DNA of 30,150 nt from an uncultured bacterium. GTDB lineage: Bacteria > Actinomycetota > Aquicultoria > SKW223 > CALKMS01. Shown in pieces: positions 21,529 to 29,844 of this stretch (its first letter is position 1; every line of letters starts with the position of its first letter). The translations under genes and the position numbers were made by a program. Under the pieces are notes generated by a model. That model searched no databases. It saw only the letters and a program-made list of their open reading frames with translations, and was not told the DNA's origin. Location: assembly GCA_938091145.1 (NCBI GenBank), contig CALKMS010000028.1, positions 1-30,150 of the forward strand, written 5' to 3'.

Positions 21529-24500
21529 CCTTCATCACTGCCTGCATTATATCATTTAAAAAAGACTTTAAATAAGCGACTTTCTCTTCATTTGAAGAAA
21601 AAGGACAATCTAAAATTAAATTATTAAAACTTTTCCGATAAGTGTAACAGGACGGCACTACCTCTATTATTCTTCCCACATCAGAAACCTTTAGAATTAT
21701 ACCTTCCTTTTTCACTTTAACTTCCTTTATTCCCATCCTTTGAGCCCAGAGTCTGATTTTCACCACTTCAAATAAATTTTGAACTTCAAGAGGTATGGTG
21801 CCAAAACGATCGAAAAGCTCTTCGGCAAGCTTACTAATTTCAGCCTCGTCCCTAATTTCTGCTAATCGATGATACACTTCTAGCCTCAATCTTTCGTCAG
21901 GCAAATAGCTCTCAGGAACGTAAGCTGGAAGGCCAAGATCTAAAACAACCGCCGGTGGTTTAAAAGCTTCTCCCTTCAACTCCCGGACAGCTTCCTCAAT
22001 CATTTGGGTATAAAGTTCAAAGCCAACTGCTTTAATATGACCGTGCTGCTCAGGTCCAAAAAGGTTACCAGCTCCCCTTATCTCAAGATCTTTTAAAGCT
22101 AATCTGAAGCCTGAGCCCAAATCAGAAAGCTCTGCTACCGCTTTTAACCTTTCCCAACCAGCGGGAGTAAGCGAAGCTGGGTTGTAAAGAAAATAAGCAT
22201 AAGCTTGGCGTTCAGAACGCCCAACCCGCCCCCTCAACTGGTAAATCTGAGCCAGTCCGAGACGCTCAGAATCATCAACTATCAAAGTGTTAGCACGAGA
22301 GAAGTCAAGTCCAGCTTCGATTATGGTAGTGCAAACCATAATGTCGTATTCCCCCTGACTAAACCCCCACATTGCCAACTCCAGTTCATCCTGATTTAGC
22401 TCACCGTGAACCACTGTCAATCGGGCTTCCGGAAAGATTTTTTGGAGATTTTGAGCAATCTCATCCAACTCATCTATCTTGTTATGAAGATAAAAAACCT
22501 GTCCATTACGGTTAAGCTCTCGCTGGATTGCCAACTTAACCAGATTTAAATCGTAAGGCTCAACAAAAGTTGCCACCGGCAAGCGGTAAGCGGGCGGGGT
22601 TTCAATCAAACTCACTTCCCGAACACCTGAAAGAGCCATTTGGAGAGTGCGCGGAATGGGTGTTGCACTTAAAGAAAGGACATCGACCCGCGGGTACTTA
22701 TCTTTGATTTTTTCTTTTTGCTCAACTCCGAAACGATGTTCCTCGTCAATAATTAAGAGCCCCAGTCTTCGGGGTTTAACATCAGAAGAAAGCAACCGGT
22801 GTGTCCCAATCAGAATATCGACCTTTCCAAGCGAAAAATCTTTCAGAATTTTTTGCTGCTCCTTTTTGCTCAACAAGCGTGACACTGCCTCTACTCTCAA
22901 AGGGAAGGTGCTCAATCTCTCTTGAAATGTCCGCTTATGTTGCTCAGCCAAGACTGTTGTCGGCACCAAAACCATCACTTGAAATCCATCCATAACTGCT
23001 TTAAAAGAAGCCCTAATAGCCACCTCAGTCTTTCCAAATCCAACATCCCCAAAAACCAAGCGATCCATTGCTTTTGGTGACTCCATATCTTTCTTAACCT
23101 CCTCAACAGCCCGCCTTTGATCTTCAGTTTCCTCGTATGGAAAACTTTCTTCCAGTTCAACTTGCCAGGGTGTGTCAGGAGAAAAACTATGTCCCGATAA
23201 AATTTTTCGTCTTGCATAAAGCTTAAGTAGATTAATAGCGAGCTTTCGAGCTGCCCTTCGGGCTTTTTCTTTCTTTCTCTGCCACTCTCGAGAAGAAAGA
23301 GATGAAAGCTTGACATCACCCTCTTCTCCGCCATAATAACAGCTTAAATCAGAGAAATTTTCCGGCCTAATCTTTAATTTTCCATCAGCATACTCTATAA
23401 CAAGATAATCGTGATAAGCGCCATCAAGGTAAACCTTTTCCATCCCCATATACTTTCCAATTCCATAGCGAGAGTGGACAACAAGATCGCCCGGTTGTAT
23501 ATCGAAAGAAGAGAAAAAAGGGCGTTCCTGAACCACCTCTTTAGATCGGTAAGGAAAAGAAAAAAGCTCACTTAACGAAGCACATATAACATTACCTTCC
23601 CTAAAAACAAAGCTTTGAGCTAAATTAAATGGTAAAAAAAATAATCCCCCGCTGTTTCCAAATTCCGATGAGAGGCAAAGATCAATTTCCTTAAGCTTTC
23701 TCTCAAGGCGAAAACGGTACTTTTCTTTGCCGGCTAAAACTACTTTGAAACCCTTATTCAGCCAGCTTTTCAATTCTTTTAGCCTTTCTGAGGTTTGAAA
23801 GGGCAATTTCAGAGGTAGGGTAATTTTCTCATCCCTAAGCAAAGAGATAGAAACGCAATTTTGCCCCTGCAAGAGGTCTTTCAAGTTTACAAAGGACCGA
23901 TTTTTATTAGGGAAAGGTAAACTCCTCTTGCCAGCCGATCTCTCCCATGACTTAATCAACCAACTCGTATGAGCCTTACTTCTTTCTTTAATCAACTCTT
24001 CTTCGACTAAAACAAAAAGAGATTTTTCTGGGGAGCAAATGTCCCCTAAGCTTCTTAACTTAAAAAGATAGGGCCAGTAAACACCCCAACCAGCAAAGGT
24101 TTTACCCTGCGAAAGCAGTCGCAACTCTTCTTCTGGAGCCTTCCCGACCAGCTTATCTAGCTCTGATCTCTCAACTTTTCCCAAAAACCCCAGCTTATAG
24201 GGGAAAATAGTAACCTCTTTGAGAGTTTGGGTTGAGCGCTGGGTTACGAGAGAAAACGTCTTGATTGATTCCAGCGTTTCTCCGAGAAAATCAAGGCGGA
24301 CAGGCCTGAAATCTACTGGATAAATATCTATCAAGCTGCCACGAACTGCATACTCTCCCTCTTTTTCCACTAAATAGTTTCGCTCGTACCCGAATTCCTG
24401 AAGCTTTTCAATCAGTTCATCCCGATCATAGGAGAAGTTTACTTTTAGCTCTAAGGGCGGTGGAAAATCCCAAGGAAAAGTTAGTAAAGCCTGATTAACA

Positions 24501-24847
24501 CTAGAAAAAACCGTAAAAATTGAACCCGATTCTGCTAAATTTTTAAGTTTAAAGTAAGGCTCAACATTTCCTTTCTCGGTTCGTCCTTCCTCCCATGGCA
24601 AAACCGCGTTTTCCCTCAAAAAAATAGATGTTTTTGGCCGATCAAACTCAAAGTAAAGTCTCTCAGCTAAACTGTCATCCAGAGTGATAACAAAAAGATT
24701 TTTTTTCTCCTTTTCAGAAAGGTAATATAGAAAAAAGGCTAAACTGGCTTCAGTTAAAAAAATAGGCGTCTTACCTAAGTCAAAAAGGCTAATTTTGCGA
24801 TCAAAAAGTTTAAATAATAATGACTTTACATCTACATCCGGCTTCAT
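21521..24847 (-). CDS. mfd: Transcription-repair coupling factor Mfd
   Basis: A 1108-residue DNA translocase that removes stalled RNA polymerase and recruits UvrA. The UvrB-homologous N-terminus occupies about 1-220 ('AVRGSLIDIYPVDFRPVRLDF'), and the polymerase-interacting domain lies near 450-515 ('QPGDLVVHSRYGIGKYMGME'). The motor has Walker A GDVGFGKT (600-607), DEEH (701-704) and 'SLSATPIPRTLQM'. The TRCF C-terminal domain follows ('LGLPAYVPESYLPDERLRL'). Normal length with every domain present. It lies 27 bases downstream of pth. Confidence 0.97.
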   Translation of the reverse strand: MKPDVDVKSLLFKLFDRKISLFDLGKTPIFLTEASLAFFLYYLSEKEKKNLFVITLDDSLAERLYFEFDRPKTSIFLRENAVLPWEEGRTEKGNVEPYFKLKNLAESGSIFTVFSSVNQALLTFPWDFPPPLELKVNFSYDRDELIEKLQEFGYERNYLVEKEGEYAVRGSLIDIYPVDFRPVRLDFLGETLESIKTFSLVTQRSTQTLKEVTIFPYKLGFLGKVERSELDKLVGKAPEEELRLLSQGKTFAGWGVYWPYLFKLRSLGDICSPEKSLFVLVEEELIKERSKAHTSWLIKSWERSAGKRSLPFPNKNRSFVNLKDLLQGQNCVSISLLRDEKITLPLKLPFQTSERLKELKSWLNKGFKVVLAGKEKYRFRLERKLKEIDLCLSSEFGNSGGLFFLPFNLAQSFVFREGNVICASLSELFSFPYRSKEVVQERPFFSSFDIQPGDLVVHSRYGIGKYMGMEKVYLDGAYHDYLVIEYADGKLKIRPENFSDLSCYYGGEEGDVKLSSLSSREWQRKKEKARRAARKLAINLLKLYARRKILSGHSFSPDTPWQVELEESFPYEETEDQRRAVEEVKKDMESPKAMDRLVFGDVGFGKTEVAIRASFKAVMDGFQVMVLVPTTVLAEQHKRTFQERLSTFPLRVEAVSRLLSKKEQQKILKDFSLGKVDILIGTHRLLSSDVKPRRLGLLIIDEEHRFGVEQKEKIKDKYPRVDVLSLSATPIPRTLQMALSGVREVSLIETPPAYRLPVATFVEPYDLNLVKLAIQRELNRNGQVFYLHNKIDELDEIAQNLQKIFPEARLTVVHGELNQDELELAMWGFSQGEYDIMVCTTIIEAGLDFSRANTLIVDDSERLGLAQIYQLRGRVGRSERQAYAYFLYNPASLTPAGWERLKAVAELSDLGSGFRLALKDLEIRGAGNLFGPEQHGHIKAVGFELYTQMIEEAVRELKGEAFKPPAVVLDLGLPAYVPESYLPDERLRLEVYHRLAEIRDEAEISKLAEELFDRFGTIPLEVQNLFEVVKIRLWAQRMGIKEVKVKKEGIILKVSDVGRIIEVVPSCYTYRKSFNNLILDCPFSSNEEKVAYLKSFLNDIMQAVMKVG

Positions 24848-24874
24848 ATTTTACCCTACAAAAAACGCTGATCT

Positions 24875-25402
24875 TTAACTTTCAGATTTTACTAAGTTTT
24901 CAATCAAACCTACACTATGTTCAACTACCCCCGCTAGTACTTCTTTCTCGCTCTCTTTGAAAGGTGAAAGAACATAGGTAGCCTCGGTGCCCCGTTTCCT
25001 GGGGCGACCAATTCCAATCCTTAAGCGAGGGAATTCGCTTGTTTGAAGTACCCCAATAATAGACGCCAGCCCATGATGACCCGCATCTCCACCTCTTCTC
25101 CTAAATCGTACCTTGCCTAATGGCAGGTCTAAATCGTCAACAACAATAAGAAGTCTATTCAAGGGGAGAGACAAATCTTTTACCCACTTCTTTACGGCTA
25201 ACCCGCTCCGGTTCATATAAGTTAATGGCTTAACTAAATAAACTTTTCTCTCAGGAGAAAAGGCATAAACGGAGATAAATTTTTTCTTTTTAAACTCCAA
25301 TTGCCACTTTAATGCCAACTGGTCAAGAACTATAAAACCAACATTGTGTCTTGTATTAGCGTATTCAGAACCAGGGTTGCCGAGCCCAACCACTAACCAC
25401 AT
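24875..25402 (-). CDS. pth: Peptidyl-tRNA hydrolase
   Basis: A 175-residue enzyme that frees tRNA from dropped-off peptidyl-tRNA. It carries VGLGNPGSEYANTRHNVGF with Asn9 and catalytic His19, TYMNRSG (Asn64), and VVDDLDLPLG with Asp89/90. The usual third Asn in 'GHNGL' is His110 here (AGHHGLASI), which contacts the substrate in E. coli (Asn114); activity is probably kept because the catalytic His and Asp remain. The start shares one base with the rplY stop (TAATG). Length is a little short, as in other compact homologues. Confidence 0.95.
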   Translation of the reverse strand: MWLVVGLGNPGSEYANTRHNVGFIVLDQLALKWQLEFKKKKFISVYAFSPERKVYLVKPLTYMNRSGLAVKKWVKDLSLPLNRLLIVVDDLDLPLGKVRFRRRGGDAGHHGLASIIGVLQTSEFPRLRIGIGRPRKRGTEATYVLSPFKESEKEVLAGVVEHSVGLIENLVKSES

Positions 25403-26058
25403 TAATCAGCCTGCTCTTCTGTCGAAGGAGCCTCTCCAGCCGGCCTCTCTTCCCCAGCCACTTCTTCTCCAACAACTTCTTCGACAGCTTCTTTATAAAT
25501 AGTTGGCGGTAGAATAGTCAAGATAACTTCTTCAGGGTCTTCCAAAATAGTCACCCCGGGGGGAGGGGTTAGATCCGAAACCTTACAACTATCCCCGATC
25601 TCAAATGAAGATATGTCGATTTCAAACTTCTCCGGTAAGTCTTTTGGCAAAGCTTCAATTTCAATCTGATCTAAGCCGTGCTGAAGTACTCCTCCCATTT
25701 TTAGGCCAGGAGAAACTTCTTCCCCGATGATCACTATTGGAACTAAAGTAGAGACTTTTTCATCAAGGCGAATTTTTTGAAAATCGACATGGAGGTAGGT
25801 ATCTTTTACTGGATCCAATGCAACCTCTTTTATTAGAGCTGGAAGTTCTTTACCTTCAAGCTTTAGTTTAACTACTACTCCAGCTCGGCTTGAATGATGA
25901 GCGAGGCGGGTGAAATCCTTCACGGGAATTCCTATTGGCTGCGGGGATATGTCTTGGCCGTAAACAATTCCGGGAATATAACCCCGACGCCTCCAGGATC
26001 TGGCAGCAGATTTACCTGTTTTATCCCGAGTAACAACTTCAAGCTCGACAAATTTCAT
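25402..26058 (-). CDS. rplY: Ribosomal protein bL25, long (CTC) form
   Basis: A 218-residue 5S-rRNA-binding protein of the CTC type. The N-terminal L25 domain (1-93: 'RDKTGKSAARSWRRRGYIPG', 'VDFQKIRLDEKV') is followed by the beta-barrel of CTC proteins (to about 180: 'LPKDLPEKFEIDISSFEIGD'), then an acidic, Glu/Val/Ala-rich tail of about 30 residues. The ATG at 26058 has AGGAGG seven bases away; the TTG at 26064 is rejected as it lies between these. Its own promoter is at 26096-26124, so rplY probably leads the pth-mfd-mazG-eno unit. Confidence 0.95.
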   Translation of the reverse strand: MKFVELEVVTRDKTGKSAARSWRRRGYIPGIVYGQDISPQPIGIPVKDFTRLAHHSSRAGVVVKLKLEGKELPALIKEVALDPVKDTYLHVDFQKIRLDEKVSTLVPIVIIGEEVSPGLKMGGVLQHGLDQIEIEALPKDLPEKFEIDISSFEIGDSCKVSDLTPPPGVTILEDPEEVILTILPPTIYKEAVEEVVGEEVAGEERPAGEAPSTEEQAD

Positions 26059-26095
26059 TAACAAACCTCCTCATTTTCTAAAAACTAAAAAAGTT

Positions 26096-26124
26096 ATTAT
26101 CTCTGATTTATAAGATAAATTCAA
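26096..26124 (-). promoter_or_regulatory. Promoter before rplY
   Basis: The minus strand reads TTGAAT (26124-26119), 17 bases, GATAAT (26101-26096). The expected start is near 26089, about 30 bases before the rplY start codon. It lies just downstream of the palindromic repeat cluster. Confidence 0.65.
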
Positions 26125-26192
26125 GAAACCGACCTTACATTGAAAGTTAGCCTTGAGTTTGCTTTGGTCAGAAGATATTAACAACCTGCTCG

Positions 26193-26269
26193 GTTATTGC
26201 AAGCGAGCCAAAAGGCGGGCGTGGCAATCTCAGGGATTGCTTCGGGTGCTTACGCACCCTCGCAATGAC
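26193..26269. repeat. TCATTGCGAG palindromic repeat, unit 1
   Basis: A 77-bp element running from GTTATTGCAAG to CTCGCAATGAC, with inner arms GCAATC/GATTGC. It is identical to unit 2 at 73 of 77 positions; the four differences are all transitions and two break the outer arm. It is 12 bases from unit 2 (period 89). Confidence 0.9.
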
Positions 26270-26281
26270 AAAACGAGAGAG

Positions 26282-26358
26282 GTCATTGCGAGCGAGCCGA
26301 AAGGCGAGCGTGGCAATCTCAGGGATTGCTTCGGGTGCTTACGCACCCTCGCAATGAC
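26282..26358. repeat. TCATTGCGAG palindromic repeat, unit 2 (intact)
   Basis: A 77-bp element with perfect 11-bp terminal inverted repeats GTCATTGCGAG and CTCGCAATGAC, two GAGC-type sub-repeats (AGCGAGCCGAAAGGCGAGCG) in the left half and a GGGTGC/GCACCC hairpin in the right half. This family of dispersed palindromes, ending in TCATTGCGAG, occurs in many unrelated and uncultivated bacteria; it encodes nothing. Confidence 0.92.
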
Positions 26359-26367
26359 ACGGAAGAA

Positions 26368-26415
26368 AGATTGCTTCGTCCTGCTTTGCTTTCGGCTCGC
26401 CATCTTCGCAATGAC
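26368..26415. repeat. Right half-unit of the TCATTGCGAG repeat
   Basis: It runs from AGATTGCTTCG to CTTCGCAATGAC. It corresponds to a diverged right half of the unit without its left half, beginning 9 bases after unit 2. Confidence 0.78.
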
Positions 26416-26425
26416 GGCTAGAAAC

Positions 26426-26453
26426 GTCATTGCGAGACTGAGCGGAGCAATCT
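26426..26453. repeat. Left half-unit of the TCATTGCGAG repeat
   Basis: It runs from GTCATTGCGAG to GAGCAATCT. Facing the preceding half-unit across 10 bases, it forms a palindrome (CGCAATGAC/GTCATTGCG, and farther out AGATTGCT/AGCAATCT), so the two together look like a circularly permuted unit. Confidence 0.78.
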
Positions 26454-26550
26454 TGTTTTAAAGGAAAGATGCAAAATCTTTCTGAGTGCCTTGCAATAAA
26501 TAACTTTGTTAACAAATTAGGAGCGAGCCTTGATAAATCTCTTAAACCTT

Positions 26551-27522
26551 TTAATATTCCAAACCTTTAAAAAGCTCACTAACTGAAGAATCTTCATGAA
26601 CATTTGAAATCGCCTGAGCCAACAATCGAGCTACAGAAAGAACTTTAATTTTAGAACTTTTCACTTTAACAGGTACTGTATTGGTGACTACTACTTCCTT
26701 TATTGGAGCTTCCTCAATTAATTCCTGAGCTCGACGAGAAAAAAGGCCATGAGTTGCACAAATGTAAACCTCTTTTACTCCCTTTTCAATCAATGCTTGA
26801 GCTCCACTTACAACTGTCCCAGCTGTGTCAATCATATCGTCAACAATAACTGCAGTTTTTCCTTCAACCTCGCCCACTACATGAGTTATCTCTGCTAAAT
26901 TATGAGCTGGCCGAGTCTTATGCAAAATAACTAAAGGAGCTTCTAAGATATCACCAAACTTTTTAACCGTTTTTACTCTGCCAACATCGGGAGCGACAGC
27001 AACTAAATCAATCAGTTTTTTATCTCGAAAATAATCCGCCAGTATGGGTAAAGAAGTTAAATGGTCAACCGGCAAATCAAAAAAGCCTTGTATCTGACCG
27101 GCGTGAAGATCCATCGTGATTACACGGTCAACACCTGCCGTAACTAAAAGATTGGCCACTAGTTTAGCGGTTATCGGTTCGCGAGCAGCTGTTTTCTTGT
27201 CTTGCCGAGCATAGCCAAAATGAGGAATAACGGCTGTTATCCTTTCCGCTGAAGCCCGCCGCAACGCGTCAACCATAATCAAAAGTTCCATTAAGCTTCG
27301 ATTGACCGGCTGAAAAATTGTTTGAATTACAAAAACATCAGCACCCCGAACACTTTCTAAAAATCGAACATAAATCTCTCCATTAGCAAAAACTCCCAAT
27401 TCAACCTTTCCCATTTCACAACCCAGATGGCTCACTATTTCTTTTCCAAGTTCAGGATGAGCTGAGCCACTAAATACTTTGATAGTTCGACGGGGAATGT
27501 GAATTTGATCTTCTTTCTTCAA
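26551..27522 (-). CDS. prs: Ribose-phosphate pyrophosphokinase (PRPP synthase)
   Basis: A 323-residue class I enzyme making PRPP from ribose 5-phosphate and ATP for nucleotide, His and Trp synthesis. It has 'FANGEIYVRFLESVRGADVF', 'PHFGYARQDKKTAAREPITA' with the ATP-binding region, 'VITMDLHAGQIQGFFDLPVD' and the PRPP loop 'AVIVDDMIDTAGTVV'. 'PDVGRVKTVKKFGD' has Arg where Gly is usual. The start is TTG, directly after the glmU stop codon, with GGAGGGG upstream. About 490 bases of repeat-rich non-coding DNA follow before rplY. Confidence 0.97.
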   Translation of the reverse strand: MKKEDQIHIPRRTIKVFSGSAHPELGKEIVSHLGCEMGKVELGVFANGEIYVRFLESVRGADVFVIQTIFQPVNRSLMELLIMVDALRRASAERITAVIPHFGYARQDKKTAAREPITAKLVANLLVTAGVDRVITMDLHAGQIQGFFDLPVDHLTSLPILADYFRDKKLIDLVAVAPDVGRVKTVKKFGDILEAPLVILHKTRPAHNLAEITHVVGEVEGKTAVIVDDMIDTAGTVVSGAQALIEKGVKEVYICATHGLFSRRAQELIEEAPIKEVVVTNTVPVKVKSSKIKVLSVARLLAQAISNVHEDSSVSELFKGLEY

Positions 27523-28911
27523 TTAATCCCCTCCCTTCTTTGAGTCTCTCTTTCTTCTTTTAGCCCAGTCTTTAATTATTTTTTGTTCGCTCCGTTCAAT
27601 TGCTAGCGAGCCCGCGGGTACATCACGAGTTAAAACTGAACCCGCGCCAGTAATTGATCCTTTTCCAATTTTTATGGGTGCGATCAGCATAGTATCGCTT
27701 CCAACAAAAGCCTCATCTTCAATAAAAGTGGGGTGCTTTTCTTTTCCATCGAAATTGCAGGTAATCGTGCCTGCCCCAATGTTCACCTTATCGCCTACCG
27801 TCGCATCCCCTAAATAACTGAGGTGAGGCACTTTACTTTCCTTTCCAATCTTGCTTTTCTTAATTTCAACGAAAGTGCCCACTCGCGCTTTTTTTCCAAT
27901 AAAAGTACCGCCACGCAAGCGAGCAAAAGGACCAACTTGAGCTTCGTCTTTAATCACAGCATCTTCTCCCCAGCTATACGAAATACAAACTCTCTTTCCT
28001 ATCTGGCAATCTTTTAGCTCAACCGAAGGTCCGATAACCGAACCTTCGCCAACCCTTGTTTTACCTTTGAGAAAGCTCAAAGGCAAAATGGTGACATCCC
28101 GGGCGAGCTTCACTTCGGGCCCAATGTAAGTCAAATCGGGATTAACAATAGTCACTCCGTTGTCTAACCAAAAAAAGTTTATTCTTTCTTGAATTATCTT
28201 TTGGGCCTCAATTAAATCGCGACGAGAATTAACATTTGCCGTTTCTCGCCAATCTTCAGCAACCAAAGCTCCAACTTTAAAACCATCAGCAACCAGAAGA
28301 CCGATTAAATCCGTCAAGTAATATTCTCCAGCTTGGTTTGTCTTTTTAATTCTATTTAGGTAATTAAAAAGTGCTCTTTTCCGAAAAATATAAAATCCTG
28401 TATTCACTTCGCTAATCTTCTTTTCCTCTGGTAAAGCATCTTTCTCTTCAACTATCTTTACAACTTGTCCTCCTTTTCTAATTATCCTTCCGTAGCCAGT
28501 TGAATCAGGTGGAAAAGCAGTCAAAAGAGTCGCTTCATTTCCCTGTTTTAAATGGGTATCAAACAATGAAATTAGAGTCTCGGACCTAATAAGGGGGGTA
28601 TCTCCGTTAACTACCATTACCTCACCACTAAAATCTACAAGCTCAGGAAGACAACAACTAACAGCGTTACCAGTTCCCAAGGGCTGGGGTTGAATAACCA
28701 ATTTTACTCCTTCTGGCAAAACTTCCCTCAGTTCGTCAAATTTCTTCCCAACCACCACCAGTAATAACTTTGGCTTAAGAGCGGAAACAGCTTTGATCAC
28801 ATAATTTACCTGAGGCTCTCCTAAAAGAGGATGCAATACCTTAGGAAGAGCCGACTTCATTCTCTTGCCTTTTCCCGCGGCTAGAACAATAACAGCTAAA
28901 TTTGAACTCAT
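27523..28911 (-). CDS. glmU: Bifunctional GlmU (UDP-GlcNAc pyrophosphorylase / glucosamine-1-phosphate acetyltransferase)
   Basis: A 462-residue enzyme making UDP-GlcNAc, the first wall precursor. The N-terminal nucleotidyltransferase has 'VIVLAAGKGKRMKSALPKVL', 'QPQPLGTGNAVSCCLPEL' and 'VVNGDTPLI'. From about 250 on there is a left-handed beta-helix of hexapeptide repeats with 'RLRGGTFIGKKARVGTFVEIKKS', 'SYLGDATVGDKVNIGAGTITCNFDG' and a Lys/Arg-rich end. I chose the ATG at 28911 (MSSNLAVIV) behind GGTGGG; a start at 28935 would add eight residues and lacks a ribosome site. The neighbour prs follows without a gap. Confidence 0.97.
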   Translation of the reverse strand: MSSNLAVIVLAAGKGKRMKSALPKVLHPLLGEPQVNYVIKAVSALKPKLLLVVVGKKFDELREVLPEGVKLVIQPQPLGTGNAVSCCLPELVDFSGEVMVVNGDTPLIRSETLISLFDTHLKQGNEATLLTAFPPDSTGYGRIIRKGGQVVKIVEEKDALPEEKKISEVNTGFYIFRKRALFNYLNRIKKTNQAGEYYLTDLIGLLVADGFKVGALVAEDWRETANVNSRRDLIEAQKIIQERINFFWLDNGVTIVNPDLTYIGPEVKLARDVTILPLSFLKGKTRVGEGSVIGPSVELKDCQIGKRVCISYSWGEDAVIKDEAQVGPFARLRGGTFIGKKARVGTFVEIKKSKIGKESKVPHLSYLGDATVGDKVNIGAGTITCNFDGKEKHPTFIEDEAFVGSDTMLIAPIKIGKGSITGAGSVLTRDVPAGSLAIERSEQKIIKDWAKRRKRDSKKGGD

Positions 28912-28940
28912 TTCCCACCCAAAAAGAAAATGCAATCAAG

Positions 28941-28969
28941 ATATTAAACCTAAGGCGCAAGGAGTTCAA
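28941..28969 (-). promoter_or_regulatory. Promoter before glmU-prs
   Basis: The minus strand reads TTGAAC (28969-28964), 17 bases, TAATAT (28946-28941), about 30 bases before the glmU start codon at 28911. It separates glmU-prs from the DUF59 gene. Confidence 0.65.
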
Positions 28970-29005
28970 TAGGAAATAATCACGAAAACTAATTTACTTC
29001 AAACC

Positions 29006-29260
29006 TTAAATATGAACTTCCTTTTCTGCTTCCTCAAACAGCACTTCACAAGATAGGTCAAGATTCCGAACTTCGTTTTTAATAAGTTTTTTAACTTCTT
29101 TTTTGTAAGGGTATTGGAAAGAAGGGTATTGAAGGGTAATTTTTACCGTATTTTCCTCAATATGAAGATTCTTTACTAAACCAGCTTGGAGAAATGACAA
29201 GCCGGTCAAAGGCTCTGTCAAGCGATCTAAAGCTATTTTGACATCCTCTTCGCTAACCAC
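29006..29260 (-). CDS. MIP18/DUF59-family protein lacking the conserved cysteine
   Basis: An 84-residue single-domain protein resembling the MIP18/DUF59 fold found in SufT and at the N-terminus of Mrp/ApbC proteins: 'ALDRLTEPLTGLSFLQAGLV' matches the usual 'aL..ViDPElgl.iv.lGLV', followed by 'IEENTVKITLQYP'. The family's conserved Cys after this strand (TPGCP) is replaced by PSFQYP, so a direct iron-sulfur or metal role through that residue is unlikely. The start is GTG with a poor ribosome site. It sits alone between tRNA-Gln and glmU. Function unknown. Confidence 0.72.
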   Translation of the reverse strand: MVSEEDVKIALDRLTEPLTGLSFLQAGLVKNLHIEENTVKITLQYPSFQYPYKKEVKKLIKNEVRNLDLSCEVLFEEAEKEVHI

Positions 29261-29445
29261 TCTAAATAAATTAACGAAAAAGAACGAAAAACAAAATTAT
29301 TCAATTGTACTTGTCACTATGAGAAACGAGTAAGGAAAAAGATTGAAAACAAAAAATAAAAATTACCGAAACTATCACCGAGTTAAAAAGGTTTAAACGG
29401 CTTGGCCTCAAAAGCTTCAATGAGCTGACCAAATAATCCACAATC

Positions 29446-29521
29446 TGGCTGGGGCGGGAGGATTCGAACCTCCGATTACGGGATCCAAAGTCCCGCGCCT
29501 TACCAGCTTGGCCACGCCCCA
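29446..29521 (-). tRNA. tRNA-Gln (anticodon UUG)
   Basis: On the minus strand, TGGGGCG (29521-29515) pairs with CGCCCCA (29456-29450), then discriminator G and an encoded CCA. The anticodon stem CGGGA/TCCCG has loop CTTTGGA, anticodon TTG. The U1-A72 pair and G73 are typical of tRNA-Gln. The 185 bases between it and the DUF59 gene hold no gene I can support. Confidence 0.96.
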
Positions 29522-29536
29522 TTGACTTAGAGTAAT

Positions 29537-29565
29537 ATTATATTTAGTTAAGCCAAGCTAAGCAA
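29537..29565 (-). promoter_or_regulatory. Promoter of tRNA-Gln
   Basis: The minus strand reads TTGCTT (29565-29560), 17 bases, and a perfect TATAAT (29542-29537). The start near 29530 is about 9 bases before the tRNA 5' end. The -35 lies just after the spoVG stop codon. Confidence 0.65.
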
Positions 29566-29568
29566 AAG

Positions 29569-29829
29569 CTAACTTCCTTTTTTATTTTCGTACTCACTCA
29601 GAATTGCTTGCTGTATCTTCTCTCTCATTTCAGTTTTGATCGGATGAGCAATATCCTTATAATTACCGTCAGGCAGCTTCCGGCTAGGCATAGCAACAAA
29701 AAACCCTTTGTCGCCCTCAACCAGACGAATGTCATTAACTACAAACTCATCATCAAAAGTAACTGAAGCAATCGCTCGAACTTTGTTCATGTTTTCCACC
29801 AGGCGTAAATTAACTCTTGTAATTTCCAT
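29569..29829 (-). CDS. spoVG: SpoVG-family regulator
   Basis: An 86-residue protein starting MEITRVNLRLVENMNKVRA with the family core 'ASVTFDDEFVVNDIRLVEGD' and 'GFFVAMPSRKLPDGNYKDIAHPI'. SpoVG is a small DNA- and RNA-binding protein; in Bacillus it affects septation in sporulation, but it occurs widely in non-sporulating bacteria, so it is not evidence of spores. AAGGAGG precedes the ATG. It follows ridA by 15 bases, the same order as yabJ-spoVG in Bacillus. Confidence 0.96.
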   Translation of the reverse strand: MEITRVNLRLVENMNKVRAIASVTFDDEFVVNDIRLVEGDKGFFVAMPSRKLPDGNYKDIAHPIKTEMREKIQQAILSEYENKKGS

Positions 29830-29844
29830 AAAATCCTCCTTAAG

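Larger units (their letters stand above)
26125..26550. other. Non-coding gap between prs and rplY filled mainly by palindromic repeats
   Basis: No gene is supported. The middle (26193-26453) is made of repeats listed separately. Next to the prs stop, a short hairpin AAAGAT-GCAAA-ATCTTT-like structure (26465-26481) could be a weak terminator on the minus strand, but its T-run is poor. Open frames over this stretch read typical repeat-derived peptides and have no ribosome sites. Confidence 0.75.

Noticed and set aside
26193..26453. CRISPR array
   Set aside because: Units are 77-bp palindromes with short 9-12-bp separators, not short repeats with unique spacers of constant length, and no cas genes are present.
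26153..26461. Open frames on both strands across 26.15-26.46 kb
   Set aside because: They arise from the palindromic repeats and lack ribosome sites.
29301..29522. 73-aa frame on the minus strand
   Set aside because: It reads through tRNA-Gln and the non-coding gap after it; no family signature or ribosome site.
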